Shown piece after piece: positions 34,269 to 48,181 of a stretch of 64,000 bases of DNA. The notes beneath the pieces are model-generated. The model saw only the letters and a list, made by a program, of their open reading frames with translations, made no database searches and had not been told where the DNA came from. The DNA lies in contig JNEM01015104.1 in assembly GCA_000697335.1 (NCBI GenBank), forward strand, positions 19,927 to 83,926, given 5' to 3'. This stretch comes from Conidiobolus incongruus B7586. Its lineage: Eukaryota > Entomophthoromycota > Entomophthoromycetes > Entomophthorales > Conidiobolaceae. Within the stretch, counting starts at the first letter, position 1, and the number at the start of each line of letters is the position of its first letter. The position numbers were made by a program, and so were the translations under genes.

Positions 34269-35556
34269 GAAATTAAATAATGGCACAAATTTAAAATTAA
34301 CTATATAAATTAATATAAAATTTATAAAATTTACTAAATAATATAAAATCAATAACCTCTTTTATTATTAATAACTCTTTTTTATATTTTTAATAAGCTT
34401 TTAATACTTAAAAAACAATTGTTTTTATTAAAGACTGAAATTTGATATTTTAAAAACCAATTTAATTTGTTTACAGGAATTTTTTTTCTTGCAAGCTAAT
34501 TTTTTAATTATTTAAAACAGTTATAATCATATAGATTATAATCAGGTGAATATATTAGATGTAGTAACTCTCTTTAATTTTTATATATTTAAAATATTTT
34601 ATAATTTTAGCTTTATATATTTTATAATTATAATATAAAATAATAAGTATCTTTAATATATATTAAAAACACCATTTAAAAATTGTTTTATTTAAAAAAT
34701 TAATATATAATATACTATTAATTGATTTTCCTTGAGTTATTAAATAAGAAAACTATATATTATAATCTATTATAATAATTAATATTTGGTTATATTTAAA
34801 GTATTTATTTATTGGAATTTATAAAAAAGATTAATTTAACTTAACCTAACCCCTTGTTTTGTTTTAAGTAAAAGATTATATAAAAGAATTTAAGATTCAT
34901 TAATTATAAGTATATATTGTAAAAACCTTTGTTTTTAGTTATACCTTAATAAGTTTAGTTTAACTATAGCTACTTTAATCTTTTTTAAGCTTTTGTTAAA
35001 TTATAAGTTATCTATTTTGTATTTTTATTAGTTAATCTAAGTTTAAACATAAGTAGATATAATATACTTATATAATTAGTATTAAATTACTTTGATAATT
35101 CTCTAGTTGAAATAAAAAGGTATAGTTTATATATTTTTTTACTCTATTAGTAAATATAAAAATAATAGTAGAAATTAATCATTTAAATTCAGGTAAATTT
35201 TGAATAATGTCCCTTCCAGCTTTAAAATCACAAATCTAGTGATATATGGTAGTTTTAAATAAAACACTATCTCCATAAGCTGTTTATAAGTTTTAAATGA
35301 TTTTAATGGGTTTATAGTTAAGTTTTAAAGATACAAAAATAAAAACCTTTTGATAATTACTATCTAGTTTAACTATGATTAAATTTAAATGTAAATTTTA
35401 AAATCAAAATATTTTAATAAAAAAATGATTAAAATTGAATATATATAGTTTGAAAATATTTATTTTCCTATATATTTTATATATAAATAATCTTTCAAAA
35501 TATATAATATGTTTGAAAGATCAGAAATTAAAAAATTTACCATTTCTTAATTTCCA
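34269..35556 (-). mobile_element. mariner-type DNA transposon, copy 2, older and more degraded
   Basis: Reverse-complement comparison with the element at 25708-27008 aligns along its whole length. Landmarks are AATGGTAAATTTTTTAATTT at its left end (35525-35543), TAGAGAATTATCAAAG, TAGATAACTTATAATTTAA and ATTAATGAATCTTAAATTC. LIYSPDYNLYDYN stands where copy 1 has LVYSLDYNLCDYN, and the right end is AAATTTGTGCCATTATTTAA (34275-34294). It is about 1.29 kb. It keeps no long open frame and has many AT-directed changes, so it inserted earlier than copy 1 or decayed faster. Its YSPDY form is closer to the mariner consensus at that position than copy 1. Confidence 0.78.
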
Positions 35557-38500
35557 TACTAATAATATTCTGAATAGATATAATATTAGTTGGAAAATAT
35601 GACTTTCATATATATACAATTCTATAGTTCAATATTAATGAAATAAACAAAACAAAATTTAATTTTATAAAATATTAGTTATATTTTATATATAATAAAT
35701 ATGAAAAAGTTCAATATCCTTAATTTATTTTATTAATTGCTCAATACTAGCTAATAATTTATTAAATATATTTTTTAGAATATATCATATACAATATTTA
35801 ATGACTATTTAATGCTACTAACCTATTTACATTATCACAATATTTATATTTTATTTTGGTATATAAAATTTTTTCAAACTATTCATAGTAATTTATGATA
35901 CAAAATCATGATCGATTCATAATAATCAATCTAATTTTACTTTATTTTTATATTTTTATTTATAAATAAGAATTTTTAGTTATAAATTGCCAAATTATAT
36001 TAATAATAGTATACTCTGTCAGTTTATTTAATTCTATATTTATTAGTTTTGTATTAAGCTATTCAATCTAATATATTGATTATTTTAATATATAATAATT
36101 TTAACTGAAATATTTAAACAAAATAATAACTAATTCTACAAAAAAAACCTTATACTTCCAACCTCAAATAAAAATTCTTATAATTTTAAATTTTCAAATT
36201 AACTTTTATCAATTTGACAATATGATATATATATTGTCATGAATTCATTTTTATTCAGCTTATATTAAGAAACCTATAAATATCAATATTTCAAAAGGAT
36301 TTCATCTATTATATACTGACAACACTGTAATCATCAATCGATACTATCCATTGTTTAAATATTGATATAATAGAAAGATATATATTAAATTATTAATATA
36401 CTGTGCTTAGCTGATTGAGATTGTTTAGTATATTTGTAATATATCAAAGTTATTCTATATCAAAGTATTTTTATATAATTTCATAAATATAATTCAATAT
36501 CTAATTTGATCAAAAATATTTGTCTATTGGTGTTAAATTTATATATATTCTTAAACATTTAATAGTTAAAATATTCTTCACAAGACTAAGTTCATGGTTG
36601 AGATAAATTTGGATAACCACAAGCAATTATTTAAGGATAGACATAAACGGAAAAAGATAATATATATTTCAACCCAATAAACAAAAAATTATAAATGTTA
36701 AATTGTGACCATAAGTTAATAGCCTATCAATTTAAAAATTTTATAATGAGAAATTTTAAGATAATGATTTATGTTAAATAAATATGAAGAATTTACATAT
36801 TCCTTCCTTTTCATAATCTAATAATTAACCGTAGACTCCTCATTTTTTGAAAAATAAACATTAAATAATCAGATTATTAGGATACCAATTCAATATTCTC
36901 AATTCTTAAATTTTCAATTAATCGTATCACGTTTTTTAATTTTTCTTAAGTGATTAAAATTCACCGAAAATTGCAATGTTAACATAATAATAAACTGATC
37001 AAGTATGCATTTAAAAGGTATTTACATAATAACTAATTATTGATTTGTTGAAATATTGTTACAATAAACCAATTTGTAAATGATATCAAATCGAAAATGA
37101 ACTGGCTTAATATGACTTTAATCATTTACACATACTCAATTTGGATAAAAAATTATCTAAAACAATTATAGTAAAAGATGTATCAGTCAGCTAAAATCAA
37201 TATACATATATATATTATGAAATGTTAGTTATAATATTAAGATTGCATATTAACCAACAATAGTTAAAATTATATTTGTTTAAAGGTGACTCTTTCAGCT
37301 AACTTGATTTTCCATCAATTTTAATATCAAGACATTAATTGTTAAAAAGTTGAAAAATGATTGAAATTAATAAATTTAAAAATTTTAACCTACCTGTTCA
37401 TATTGTCATATACATATTTTTCTATTATCCGTATATTTTAATATATTTCAAAATACAAAACGCTCTCAAAAGTATATGAGGATACATACATTTAATATAA
37501 TGATTAATTTATACTCAATGTATAGATATATATTATAAAGATTCATTTTGATATAGATATATTCTGTTTTGTGTTATAATATTTAAATAATGAACAAATT
37601 AAATAGATTTTGATTTAATTAAGTAATCGTTATTATTAGAATAATTAGGACATGATAAAAATGATTTTCATATTATATTCAATTATATTGAAGTAAATAT
37701 AATAAGATTCCCAACTTAATCGTAAACTATATCAGGCTATCCAGATTTTATCCAAATTTTTTCGAATTTCTGCTTTGATTTGATGTAACTAGATTTATAT
37801 GTATATATACCATAAGATTCTTATCTTTCTTATTACATACACCAATCTTTTTAATACTATACTATAACAAAACATAAATAAATTTATCATATATTATTTT
37901 ATACTTTATATTCTGATCAAAATTATAAATTAGAAAAATTTAAAATTTTTTGGATAAATTGATTTTAAAAAAATATTGAATACTAAGTATTGATTTATTA
38001 TAAATAAATATTAATAAATTAGTTTCAATTATATTATAAAAGAATTTATAATAAACTTTAAGATCAATCTGATATCAAATAATTGAAAGTTATTATTTTT
38101 TAAAATTAACTAATTATAATATATATTTGAGTAAAATAAGTTATTTGATAAATTATAAATTATTTAAATATTATCACAGTAGTAAATTTCTTAACCAAGT
38201 ATAAGCATTATTTCATTATATTACAATTAGTCTGAGTTTTTAGCTTAAAAATTGAACGCAACTTTTTTATGTAATAAATACTTATTATTTCAGATATTGG
38301 ATGAAAAAAATTATATGAAAAGTTATTTGAATAATCATTCATTTTTTAAAAGTGTAGTTCCAAAATTGGTTATATTTTAATTCTAGTATTTGATGAATTT
38401 CAAGTTAAATAATATGTAAATTAGTCGTAATGTGATATAGTACGATATACACCAACAGACAAATATTCAAACATACAAATTGAGATTCATAAAATAATTC

Positions 38501-39710
38501 TCTTTGGATAAAGATACATAAATATATTCCACGGTATTTGACTAATAGAAAACTTATTGTGGTATAAATTTCCAAAACTGTTAGAATGATTTGATGCTTT
38601 TTATTAAATGACTTGATATATCATATAATATGGAATTAATTTTATATCATTTGAATTATATCTAAATTAATAATAATTGTAAATTGAATTGTTTATATAT
38701 TAATAAATATTTATATATAACATGAATCATAATTAAGCAATCATTAAATTAATTATTTTTTATAATAAAGACTATATCTAGTCATACATTTCAGAATTTT
38801 GACAATTATTTTGTTCAAAGTTATAAAGATTCTTTTTTAATATTTGATAAATATGAATTATCCAACTTAAGTATCAATGATTTTAATATATATTATATTC
38901 AAGAAACTATATATATAATTGGATATTTTTTCAAGTATTTTAATAGTTTTAAGATATATTGAGAATTTAGAAAGAATTCATCATAATAATTAAAATCATT
39001 CAAATGATATATTGTTCTTAATTATTTATCATGGTGAATTAATAAATCCTTAACATACCTAAATTTGATTGAATTTTTTTATACCATTGAATCAAAATTG
39101 ATCAGGTTAAATATTTGTATTACAACGCAAAAATAGTTTCAACTATATAATGATGTATGTGTTCATTGTTATGTTTTAATTTTAATATTTAATAAATAAT
39201 TTGTAAATTCAATATATTTTTGTATATATTCTATTTGTAAATGTTTTGAAAGCTTGTAAATATGATTAACATAATGTTTAAAAAAGTAATTTTATATAAA
39301 TATAAACAACTGTTTATATCATATCATTTCCTTATTTTAAATAGATATTAATCTAAATAATTAAAATCTAATTCAATAATCTAGTAAATATTAAAAACTG
39401 ATGAATTTGAATCCATTTTTAATTTAGCTATAAATTTCAATTTTGTAAATAGATTTTATAACCTAATTTGAAATTAAACTAATTGTTTTAAATTATTTGT
39501 TTCAATATTTTTAAATAGTATAAAAGCTATCCAATTTTAATATAAATTTTATTAATCCATCAATTATGACTTGGGTTTAAATGGCTATTATTTTTATAAG
39601 TTATTATTTTGAAAAATAGTAGTGAACCTGTTTATTTGAACCTACTGCAATATGTATAAATTGTGAGTTCTTGGAATATTTTGTCAGTATTGAATCTTCA
39701 ATAGTAAAAG
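35557..39710. other. AT-rich gene desert before the lipase array
   Basis: No gene, tRNA or clear repeat is seen in these 4 kb. The last 110 bp form the promoter region of the first lipase, with GTATAAATT about 54 bp before its ATG. Confidence 0.6.
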
Positions 39711-40679
39711 ATGAAATTGATTGCAATCTTATTCGCTTCTCTTGTCGCTGCCAAGTCCATTGTCCCTCCTATTCAAGCAACCGAAGATCCTGAATTTGTA
39801 AGGTCTCTGGAAGAGGCTATTCAATCTTACAAGGAGAAGAGCTTTATTGAGACTGAGTCAAAGGCCCCTCCTCGCGTTTCGGCCAAGGCACCTAATTCCA
39901 AGATCACTAGTGAAACAGAAGCCAGAAATTTCTTGAAATTCGCCAGTGCTGCTTACTGTGCTAAAGATAAGATCTTGAACTGGAGCTGTGCTAATTGTAA
40001 CGGATATACCGCTGGTACCACTGAAGCTGTATATTTTTCCAATTCTGATTCCGAAACTGCAGGTTATTTGGCTATTAATAAGGGTAAAAAGTTGATCATC
40101 GTCAGCTATAGAGGCAGTAAAAATATCAGCAATTGGTTGGGCAATATTAATATTCTTTTCACATCTGCTAACCTCCCATCACCTCACCAAAATGCTAAAG
40201 TTCATAGTGGATTCAACGATATGACCAATGATCTTTACTCTCAATCCAAGAATGCAATCACGAATGCTATAAAAAAATATCCTGGTTATAAGATTGTATT
40301 CACTGGTCATAGTTTGGGTGGTGCAATATCTACCCTCACTGCATTCAAATTGGCTCAAAGTGGCCTTATCTCCTGGGATAAAGTCAATATCTTGACTTAT
40401 GGTCAACCCCGTGTTGGTAATCCAGAATTCGCAGCCTTCATCAATTCCAAATCCTTGACAGTTACAAGAGTCACATCTTATGCTGATCTTGTTGCAATTT
40501 CACCTGGACGCACTTTTGGGTACGAACATAATCAGTATAACATGCACATTGATGAAGATGGTAAAACTATCAAGTGCTCCATTTACAAGGAAGATCCTAA
40601 GTGTATTGACGACCATTTAATCCCAAGTATTGATGCCCATTTCAATTTCTGGGATCAGAGGATCAATTCTAATTGTTAA
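39711..40679 (+). CDS. Secreted class 3 lipase (Rhizomucor/Rhizopus type), array copy 1, 322 aa
   Basis: A secreted alpha/beta-hydrolase of the Lipase_3 family, expected to cleave acylglycerol esters outside the cell. The layout is: signal peptide 1-18, a propeptide-like region to about 64, and the hydrolase domain from ITSETEARNFLKFASAAYC. The oxyanion/lid region is SYRGSKNISNWLGN (132-145). The nucleophile elbow GHSLGG has Ser201; Asp259 is in SYADLVAISPG, and His310 in DAHFNFW. Six cysteines (83, 93, 96, 289, 298, 322) fall at positions equivalent to the three disulfides of Rhizomucor miehei lipase (C29-C268, C40-C43, C235-C244). It is intronless and much less AT-rich than its flanks. It is the first of six same-strand copies; regulation is not visible apart from a TATA-like box. 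Confidence 0.94.
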   Translation: MKLIAILFASLVAAKSIVPPIQATEDPEFVRSLEEAIQSYKEKSFIETESKAPPRVSAKAPNSKITSETEARNFLKFASAAYCAKDKILNWSCANCNGYTAGTTEAVYFSNSDSETAGYLAINKGKKLIIVSYRGSKNISNWLGNINILFTSANLPSPHQNAKVHSGFNDMTNDLYSQSKNAITNAIKKYPGYKIVFTGHSLGGAISTLTAFKLAQSGLISWDKVNILTYGQPRVGNPEFAAFINSKSLTVTRVTSYADLVAISPGRTFGYEHNQYNMHIDEDGKTIKCSIYKEDPKCIDDHLIPSIDAHFNFWDQRINSNC

Positions 40680-43600
40680 ATTCTGTTTTTACAGGATTAT
40701 ATAATATTAAAACCGTTTATTTAAAATTGCATATTAAATACTTTTCTAATATCTACCTATTATTCTTATTTAAACAATTTATATTTTAATTAACTTTAAA
40801 AAAAGAGTTAATAAATTATAATCAATTTGTCAATAGTAAAAAAATTATACTGTATTAAATTTTTGAAAATGAGTTAGAAAATATATATAATTGGATTGAA
40901 TAAGAAATGCTAAATATACATAAATTTAAATAGAAATGGGATCTCAAAGTACTTATAATTCTTCACACATTTGCTAACAAACTCTTTAATTTTATAATTT
41001 AAATCAATTATTAATTTAAATCTTATAATAATATAGGAAGATAATAATAAATTTAATTAAAAAGCACGAAGTAGATGATAAAATAAGATATATCAATAAC
41101 TCTGAAATAGGCCAAATACCTTGATATAAAAATCAAATCATATATTCAAAATTAAAAAGTTAAATCAGGCCTATATAATCTAAGTAAAATAATTAAAGCC
41201 AATTTAAAAAAAGTTTTTTTTTGAAATATTTTTATTTATATAATTTTCTAAATTTCTATAGCTCATTTAAGTATATATATTAACTTTCTTATTCAATAAT
41301 TAAATATTAATTAATTGGAAATTCTAATTATTAAACATAATTTATATTTATATATATATATTTTCTAATTAAATGATAAAAATGATTTAATTGTATATTT
41401 ATATTATTGCTTTTACTAACTTCAAAATATAATAAAGAATTGATTAAATTATATCAGTCAATAAAATAAGATAATATTTCAAAATTCTATTATTAAGTAT
41501 TATTTCAAAATAGTATTAAATTTAAATTCTTAAATTTATTATTTTGAATCAAATTAAATAGATAAATAATTAATTTTGATAAAATCAAAATCTATATACT
41601 TATAAATATATATCAATTTATATAAAAGGAATTATACATATATTAATTCATTATTTCATTTTTAATTTTATATGTTTTAAGTAAATATTTTTTAATTCAT
41701 TTAATTTTGTAGTTTAAATTAATATATATAGACTTTTTTAATATCTTGACTATGATTTAAAAGTATTTAAATAATCATATTAATTTAGGTATCTATTATT
41801 AATATAGTTATGGTTTTATATTTACATATTTTTTTAAATTTATAAAAATTTTGGAAATTGAAATAATTTTGTTGAAAATCAAAAAAAAATTAAATTAATT
41901 TTAAAATATATATAATATCAAACTTAAGATTTGGATTATAAATAATATATAAAAAATGATTTTATTATAGTTGAGGTTGATATAGTTTATAAATGAAAAT
42001 CAAATGAAAATTTTAGAATAATTCTTAAGAGTTATTAATAAGGATAAAATGATATTATAGTTTATATTCAAATATTTATTTTTTAATTAAAATTAATTTT
42101 TTCAAAAATAACTTAATAAAATTAATTATTTTACAAATATTCCATATTATTAAAGTTTGTTAAAACCATTAAGCAAATTATCATTACTTAGTTCTAATAG
42201 CTAAAGATAATACTTATTAATATTATTATATACATAAAATACAAAATATAGGGAGAGTATCTTATATATAAGGTATACCTTTGGTCTAATTATAAAGCCT
42301 AAAAATCTCCTTATAATTATTATCAAAGTAATTATTTTATATAATATATAATATAAAAACAAATTTCCAACAATTGTCTAATTTTTTACAAAAGTTATTT
42401 TAAATGAAACTGTTATAATCTAACTTTATTATTTTTTTTAATAAATTTGTATTTAATTCAAATATTATATATTAAAAGTATATATATCTTATTAATATTG
42501 TCTTTATTAATTTAAATAAAAGATAATTTACTCAAAGTAATATATTTAAGTAAATTAAGTTATTTTTAATAGAATTTAATAATTATAATAATAATTATGA
42601 TCATAGGTGAAACTATTATTATTATTTAAAGTTTTGTTATCTTAAAAGTTAAGATATGCTAATTAATAGTAATAACTAATTGATTATTAATGTCTTATTA
42701 TTTTATATTAGTATAGAATTAGATTAACCATAAATTATTAAAAAATTTATTATAACAAAGACTTTGATTTTTAAATTAATTATTTAATTTATTTTTGTTT
42801 ATTTTGAATTTAATTTTATAATAAAGATACAGAGTATGTTTAGATCTTTATAATTTTTACATATTAATTTATATTTTTTTTACTTATTATATTAAGAAAT
42901 TAATTCTTGAAATTTTGATATATAGTTTTATATAATTATTTAAGTCTAAATTAATCAATTAATCTATATATTTATATTTAATTATATAAATAATATTAGT
43001 TTAAGTAAAAAACATGGTTTTGCTTTTTTCTTTTTAATTTTTATATTTCCTAATTATTAATAATATTTTCTCTAAGATTAAAATTATATCTCTTAGTATT
43101 AATTATTGATATAATCTAATATATTAATATTTACCTATTTATTTATAAGTCTGAATTAAACCTTGCTTATATTTATATCATCTTGCAATAATATTTTTTA
43201 TCAAGCTTTCCTTTTTATTATATCTATTTTATTACCTAATATATTTATATATTATACCTTTTTTAATATTTATATTAAAATAAAAAACTGATATTTATTG
43301 AAATAATTTTAAATACTAATAATCTTATTTCTACATATTTGAAAATTAAGCTAATAAAATGCTTTATAGCATGTATTCAATTCTTTAGTTTAGAAAAACT
43401 AAATGATCTATTTATTATAATCCAAAATTACCTAAATTTTAATAATAATATATTAAAACTAATATTATACTATCTTAATATAATAAAGAAATATATCAAA
43501 CATGTCATTTTATAAGCTGAATTAATAACAATTAAAATTGTTTTAATCATATTCAACTCTTTTAAATATATATAATATAATTTCTAATATTATTATAATA

Positions 43601-45573
43601 AATTAATTTTAATAATGAATATTATAAAAAATTTGAAATTAAAATTTTTTGAAATAATAATTTAATTAAATATAATATTAATAAAAAGGTTGTTGATATT
43701 AATTGAATATATTATCTTAAATATGAATTTTAAATTTTTGCAATATAATTTAGCTATTTATCAAAAAGCATTTTAATTATAAGCTATATCTAATTTGATG
43801 ATTATTTCAAAGGTTAATTATTTGTTAGGGTTAAATTGAATAATTAATAATAGATTCTGTTTAATTAATTCAGGTATATTTCTAAAATTGAATTGGGATA
43901 TTAATCTATTAAAAAGCTGTTATTCTTAATACTATAGATTAATTTACTATGCAATAATATAATTCTTAATTAAAATGATATTGAAATATTTTAATGATAA
44001 ATTTATAATTATATTTTACAAAATGTAGAAAAATTGCAAGATATTTCTTAAGAATTTATATTAAATTGAATTTTTTCAGTTTGATTTCAAATAATTAGAT
44101 TGATATTTAAAATATGATTAAATAATAGAAACAAATAAAACTTAGTGTATATATGTTCTCAAATTTATTAAGTTTTCTTAGTTAAATTGTATGGAAAATC
44201 TATGAGTATAAAAGTAATAAATACTGGTAAAAAGTTTTGTTGAATGATTTCCTCATATTTACAAGCAAGTGTGTGACAATCAATTTTTCACTTTTAAGCT
44301 GCACGTATTTAGGATCAGTCACCAGATCAAATTTTTTTAAACAACGGTATATTTCGTTATATAATACATATTTTTGTATAATAATGCAATTTTAAAGTTT
44401 AATCAGATCAGTAAAATCAAGGTAGTATTGGTTATCAATTTACCACAATATATTTTATTTATACTTGACAATGAAAATAATAATATCTAATATAAAAAAA
44501 TTTGAGGATAAAACTAATATTAATATGAGAAAAATATTTGTACAAAATTCAAGATATTTGTGATACTTCGTTTATTTTGAATAATTTGTGAGTTCATGGA
44601 ATTCAATAAAAGGTATTTACAAATATGGAAATACCAAATTAAATAATTTATATTATATTCAAATATTGTATATTTTTAAGTGGTAGTTCTGTAAGCTATA
44701 TTTTTGTTTCAAATTATATGCTATTTTAATACAAATTTGAGAACTAAGTTATTAAACAAATAGGGAATCTTAAAATAAATTAAGATTTTAAACCATTGAT
44801 AACACCATATTAAAAATTGTTTAAATCCAAGCTTTTTGAAGGTTAAATTTAATTTATTAAGATTAGATTGTATAAAAATTAAATATATAAAAATATTATA
44901 ATTACTCTTTCTACATTATTTTGATATTTTGAATAAAATACAATATTCAATTTTCAACTTAATAGCACTATTCGATGGTATGTCAATTAAAAAACGATCA
45001 TTTTAACATTATAGTGGTTTATATTGAAATAATTTGAATAGTATATATGAATGATGCATTAAATATTATATAAAGGTTAAAACTATCAATTAATAGTTAG
45101 AATATATACTAATCTGAATAATCGTTGCTAACTATATAATATTCTCAAATTATTTTATTGATATTTTTGAATTAAATTTTATTAAAATAGCAATATTGGT
45201 TTGTCCATTTTGCATTAAATTAAGGAATTCAAAATTTGGTATTTTCGTAATGATAAAAATAATTTACAAATTTAACCTTCTAAATTTGATATTTAATTAA
45301 ATTTAACTTTTGAAAATTCTCATATTCAGTCACCATAATATCAAATCATGTACATTTTTAAATTTCCATTATCATATTTCTTGTTTATTGTCAAGTATAT
45401 AATCCTGTATAATTTAAACAGGAGTTTCAAGTGGATTTAATAGTCTAAATATATAGAATTAATCAATATATTTTGAAAATGTGGTGAACGAACAAATGAT
45501 CTATAAAGTATATATACAATGACCATATTAATAAAGTTAACCAAAACTTGAAATTAATTAATTTTATATCAAA
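40680..45573. other. AT-rich gene desert with one dispersed repeat
   Basis: No gene is supported across 4.9 kb. A reverse-oriented repeat A copy lies at 42889-43237. The block 42180-42360 looks like older repeat material, but I could not assign it. Confidence 0.55.
42889..43237 (-). repeat. Dispersed repeat A, copy 2 (solo-LTR-like fossil)
   Basis: The reverse complement carries GGTAATAAAATAGATATAAT, then GCAAGATGATATAAATAT (the latter also in the 57.4-kb copy), TTTTAATCTTAGA (as in the 63.4-kb copy) and a CAAGAATTAATTTCTTAATA end. Its order matches the other copies. It is old and diverged. Confidence 0.5.
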
Positions 45574-46542
45574 ATGAAAATTTTCAATATCTTACTTGCT
45601 GCTATAGTGTCTGCTAATGCGATTGTGTCAACTCTTGAAATTACTGAAGATAAAGAATTACTTGATTCTTTGAATCAATTAATCAAGAATTCAACAAATC
45701 ATGATGATTCAGCCAATATGCTTCGCTCTAACCTTGGAAGACCAAAAAAAGCACCCGTTGCAAAGATAACAACAGAAGCTGAAGCTCGTAACTTTCTGAA
45801 ATATGCAGGAGCTGCCTACTGTGGAAAAAATAGACTTTTAAGCTGGACTTGCTCCAATTGCGATGGCTTCGCTTCTGGAACTTCAGAAGTCGTCTACTTC
45901 TCGAACTCTGATACCCAAATCGCTGGGTACTTAGCTGTCAACAATGCTAAAAAACTGATTGTTGTTAGTTTCAGAGGAAGTAAAAATCTTGTTAATTGGC
46001 TTGGTAACTTTGATATTGGTTTCACTTCGGCGAATTTAAATCGACCCCATTATGATGCTGAAGTCCATAGTGGATTTAATGATATGACCAATAGTTTATT
46101 CTTCCAATCTAAGAAAGCTGTTGTTAATGCAATTAAGAGATATTCAAGTTATAAGGTTGTATTCACTGGCCACAGTTTGGGAGGTGCTTTAGCCACACTT
46201 ACTGCCTTTAAACTTGTCCAAGCTGGCGTGCTTACCTGGGATAAGGTTAATATTATCACTTATGGTCAACCTCGAGTTGGGAATCCAGAATTTGCTGCTT
46301 ACATCAATTCCAAACCATTAACTATAACTAGAGTCACCTCATACGCCGATCTTGTCGCCATATCACCCGGACGCACATTTGGATATGCTCACAGTCAATA
46401 TAATATGCACATTAACGAAAACGGGAGAACTGTCCAATGTTCAATATACGAAGAGGACCCCGATTGTATCAGTGATCATTTAATACCTAGTAGAGAAGCC
46501 CACTTTACTTTCTGGAATCAAAGAATGAACACTAATTGTTAA
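45574..46542 (+). CDS. Secreted class 3 lipase, array copy 2, 322 aa
   Basis: It has the same length and residue numbering as copy 1: elbow GHSLGG with Ser201, Asp259 in SYADLVAISPG, His310 in EAHFTFW, and the RGSKNLVNWLGN oxyanion/lid segment at 134-145. The six disulfide cysteines are conserved. The signal peptide (MKIFNILLAAIVSANA) and the propeptide (17-64) are strongly diverged from copy 1, whereas the catalytic domain is close. It is intronless and predicted active. Upstream, TTTTGAAAATGTGGTGAACG at 45471-45490 resembles a sequence at the same distance before copy 1 (39608-39627), and a TATA-like box lies about 65 bp before the ATG. Confidence 0.94.
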   Translation: MKIFNILLAAIVSANAIVSTLEITEDKELLDSLNQLIKNSTNHDDSANMLRSNLGRPKKAPVAKITTEAEARNFLKYAGAAYCGKNRLLSWTCSNCDGFASGTSEVVYFSNSDTQIAGYLAVNNAKKLIVVSFRGSKNLVNWLGNFDIGFTSANLNRPHYDAEVHSGFNDMTNSLFFQSKKAVVNAIKRYSSYKVVFTGHSLGGALATLTAFKLVQAGVLTWDKVNIITYGQPRVGNPEFAAYINSKPLTITRVTSYADLVAISPGRTFGYAHSQYNMHINENGRTVQCSIYEEDPDCISDHLIPSREAHFTFWNQRMNTNC

Positions 46543-48181
46543 TTATATTCTTGATTATGAATTATTGTTCACATTAAAGATTATATTCATTCATCATCAA
46601 ATATACAATGAATATTCACATAAAATTTTTATATTTGTTAGAATTTATACTTTGAATATATTTAAATCTATAAATTCAAAATGTGGTCTTGGAAATTGTA
46701 ATCAAATAAAATTGATTTTTATGATCATTTGTTAAATAATAAACACTATGTGATATAGGATGAGCGCATTTATAAGGTCAATATCAAATAATGATTAAAT
46801 TGAAATAACGTTCTTAACATCATATAATTACTGAGGAAATTTGACATAATCAGGTATTAAATAATATTTGATTTGGGTATTATATATGCACAGACCTGAA
46901 ATTGAATCGGAATTGATTTCGAATATACTTATGTAATATAAGCCAATTATATATCTTTCAAAGAGTTATATTTAACTAGATTGTTTCGAGTAAGGGATAA
47001 TTAACTTTATTAATAGTAATTTTATTTTATTAATTAATCTATTTTTTACTAGTTGTTGTTTTTAAATTTAATCTAAATAATAATATGAATTCTTTAATAC
47101 ATCAATTAAATTGAATTTTGGTTCAAACATTAATAATAAATATACTTTTATTGCTGAAACAATTTAATGAACCTAATATTAATTCAAATGTGGATTATAT
47201 ATGTAGTGAGAAATTTTTTATTATGATTGATAAATTATTTCTAAATTTGTTCATAATAACCACTTTTAAAATAATATTTGACACTGCATCACTATTATAA
47301 TTCGTAAAATATAAATACTATCCACAATCATTCAATGCACATTTGATTATATAAGTTAATTTTGGTGAATTAAACTTTTGAGCATATTAATTAAATTCTT
47401 ATTTTCCAATAGTATTTTTGTATTTTGAAAATACGTGTATATCTGGATTTGAAATTTGATTCAATATTTTTCCTAATTTAAATTGGCTCTGTCAATATAA
47501 CATCAAATGATACTCTTTGTTCTCTTTGTTTTATTTTTTACTCTTTTCTTGTTGCTTTCTTTGTTAGATTTTAATCTAATCCTATGTCATTCACTGGACA
47601 GACTATTTAAACTCACAAGTAATAAAAAAAGGGGGACAAGTGTGAAATTGGATATTCTGCTATAGCACCTAAAATGTAAATCAACTTTAAGACATATAGT
47701 CCCAATTCATCAAAGAGCACAGGGTTAATATATAATTTACTAAATTATATTACTAGTACTTTTCTAACAACAATCTCTATTCACAAAACACAAAGGTATT
47801 ATGAATAATGCACTCAATAATAATTTGGTAGTTTTATTGTGATTGTTGGATTTAAATTTTTATAAAGGTTTAATTAAATATGAACTTGACATATTACAAA
47901 GGATATAATTAAATAAGGAAATTATTTGATTATTGAAAATTAAATGAATTGGAACAAAAATGGAAAAATACAATTTTTGAGATTTTTATTTGGAATTATT
48001 TTCTTTGTTCATTGGTTCAACAATTTCAAAAATATGGCGCATGTAATAAATTGAGTTGATCTGAAAAACAATTTCAAAGATTTTTTTGTAAAATGATGAT
48101 AATTTTTAATATATTTAATTTTATTAGAGATATTAAATGTATTCAGCATCTGTTCTATATTATTGATTTTAGTTATACAAA
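46543..48181. other. AT-rich spacer with repeat B
   Basis: No gene is supported; a short open stretch at 47118-47300 is not convincing. Repeat B copy 1 lies at 47465-47800. Confidence 0.55.
47465..47800 (+). repeat. Repeat B, copy 1
   Basis: It shares with 49910-50165 a pyrimidine-rich TTTGTTCT(C/T)TTTG run, TTGTTAGATTT, AATCCTAT(G/A)TCA(T/C)TCACT, CTTTAAGACATA, CCCAAT(T/G)C and TTAATA then ATAATTTACTAA. The family is unknown. It may be an LTR-like fossil or simply part of a duplicated segment carrying a lipase gene; similarity may continue weakly to about 47930. Confidence 0.6.

Noticed and set aside
47118-47300. Sixty-codon open stretch between lipase copies
   Set aside because: AT-rich codons only, no leader of note and no similarity to lipases or SSPs.
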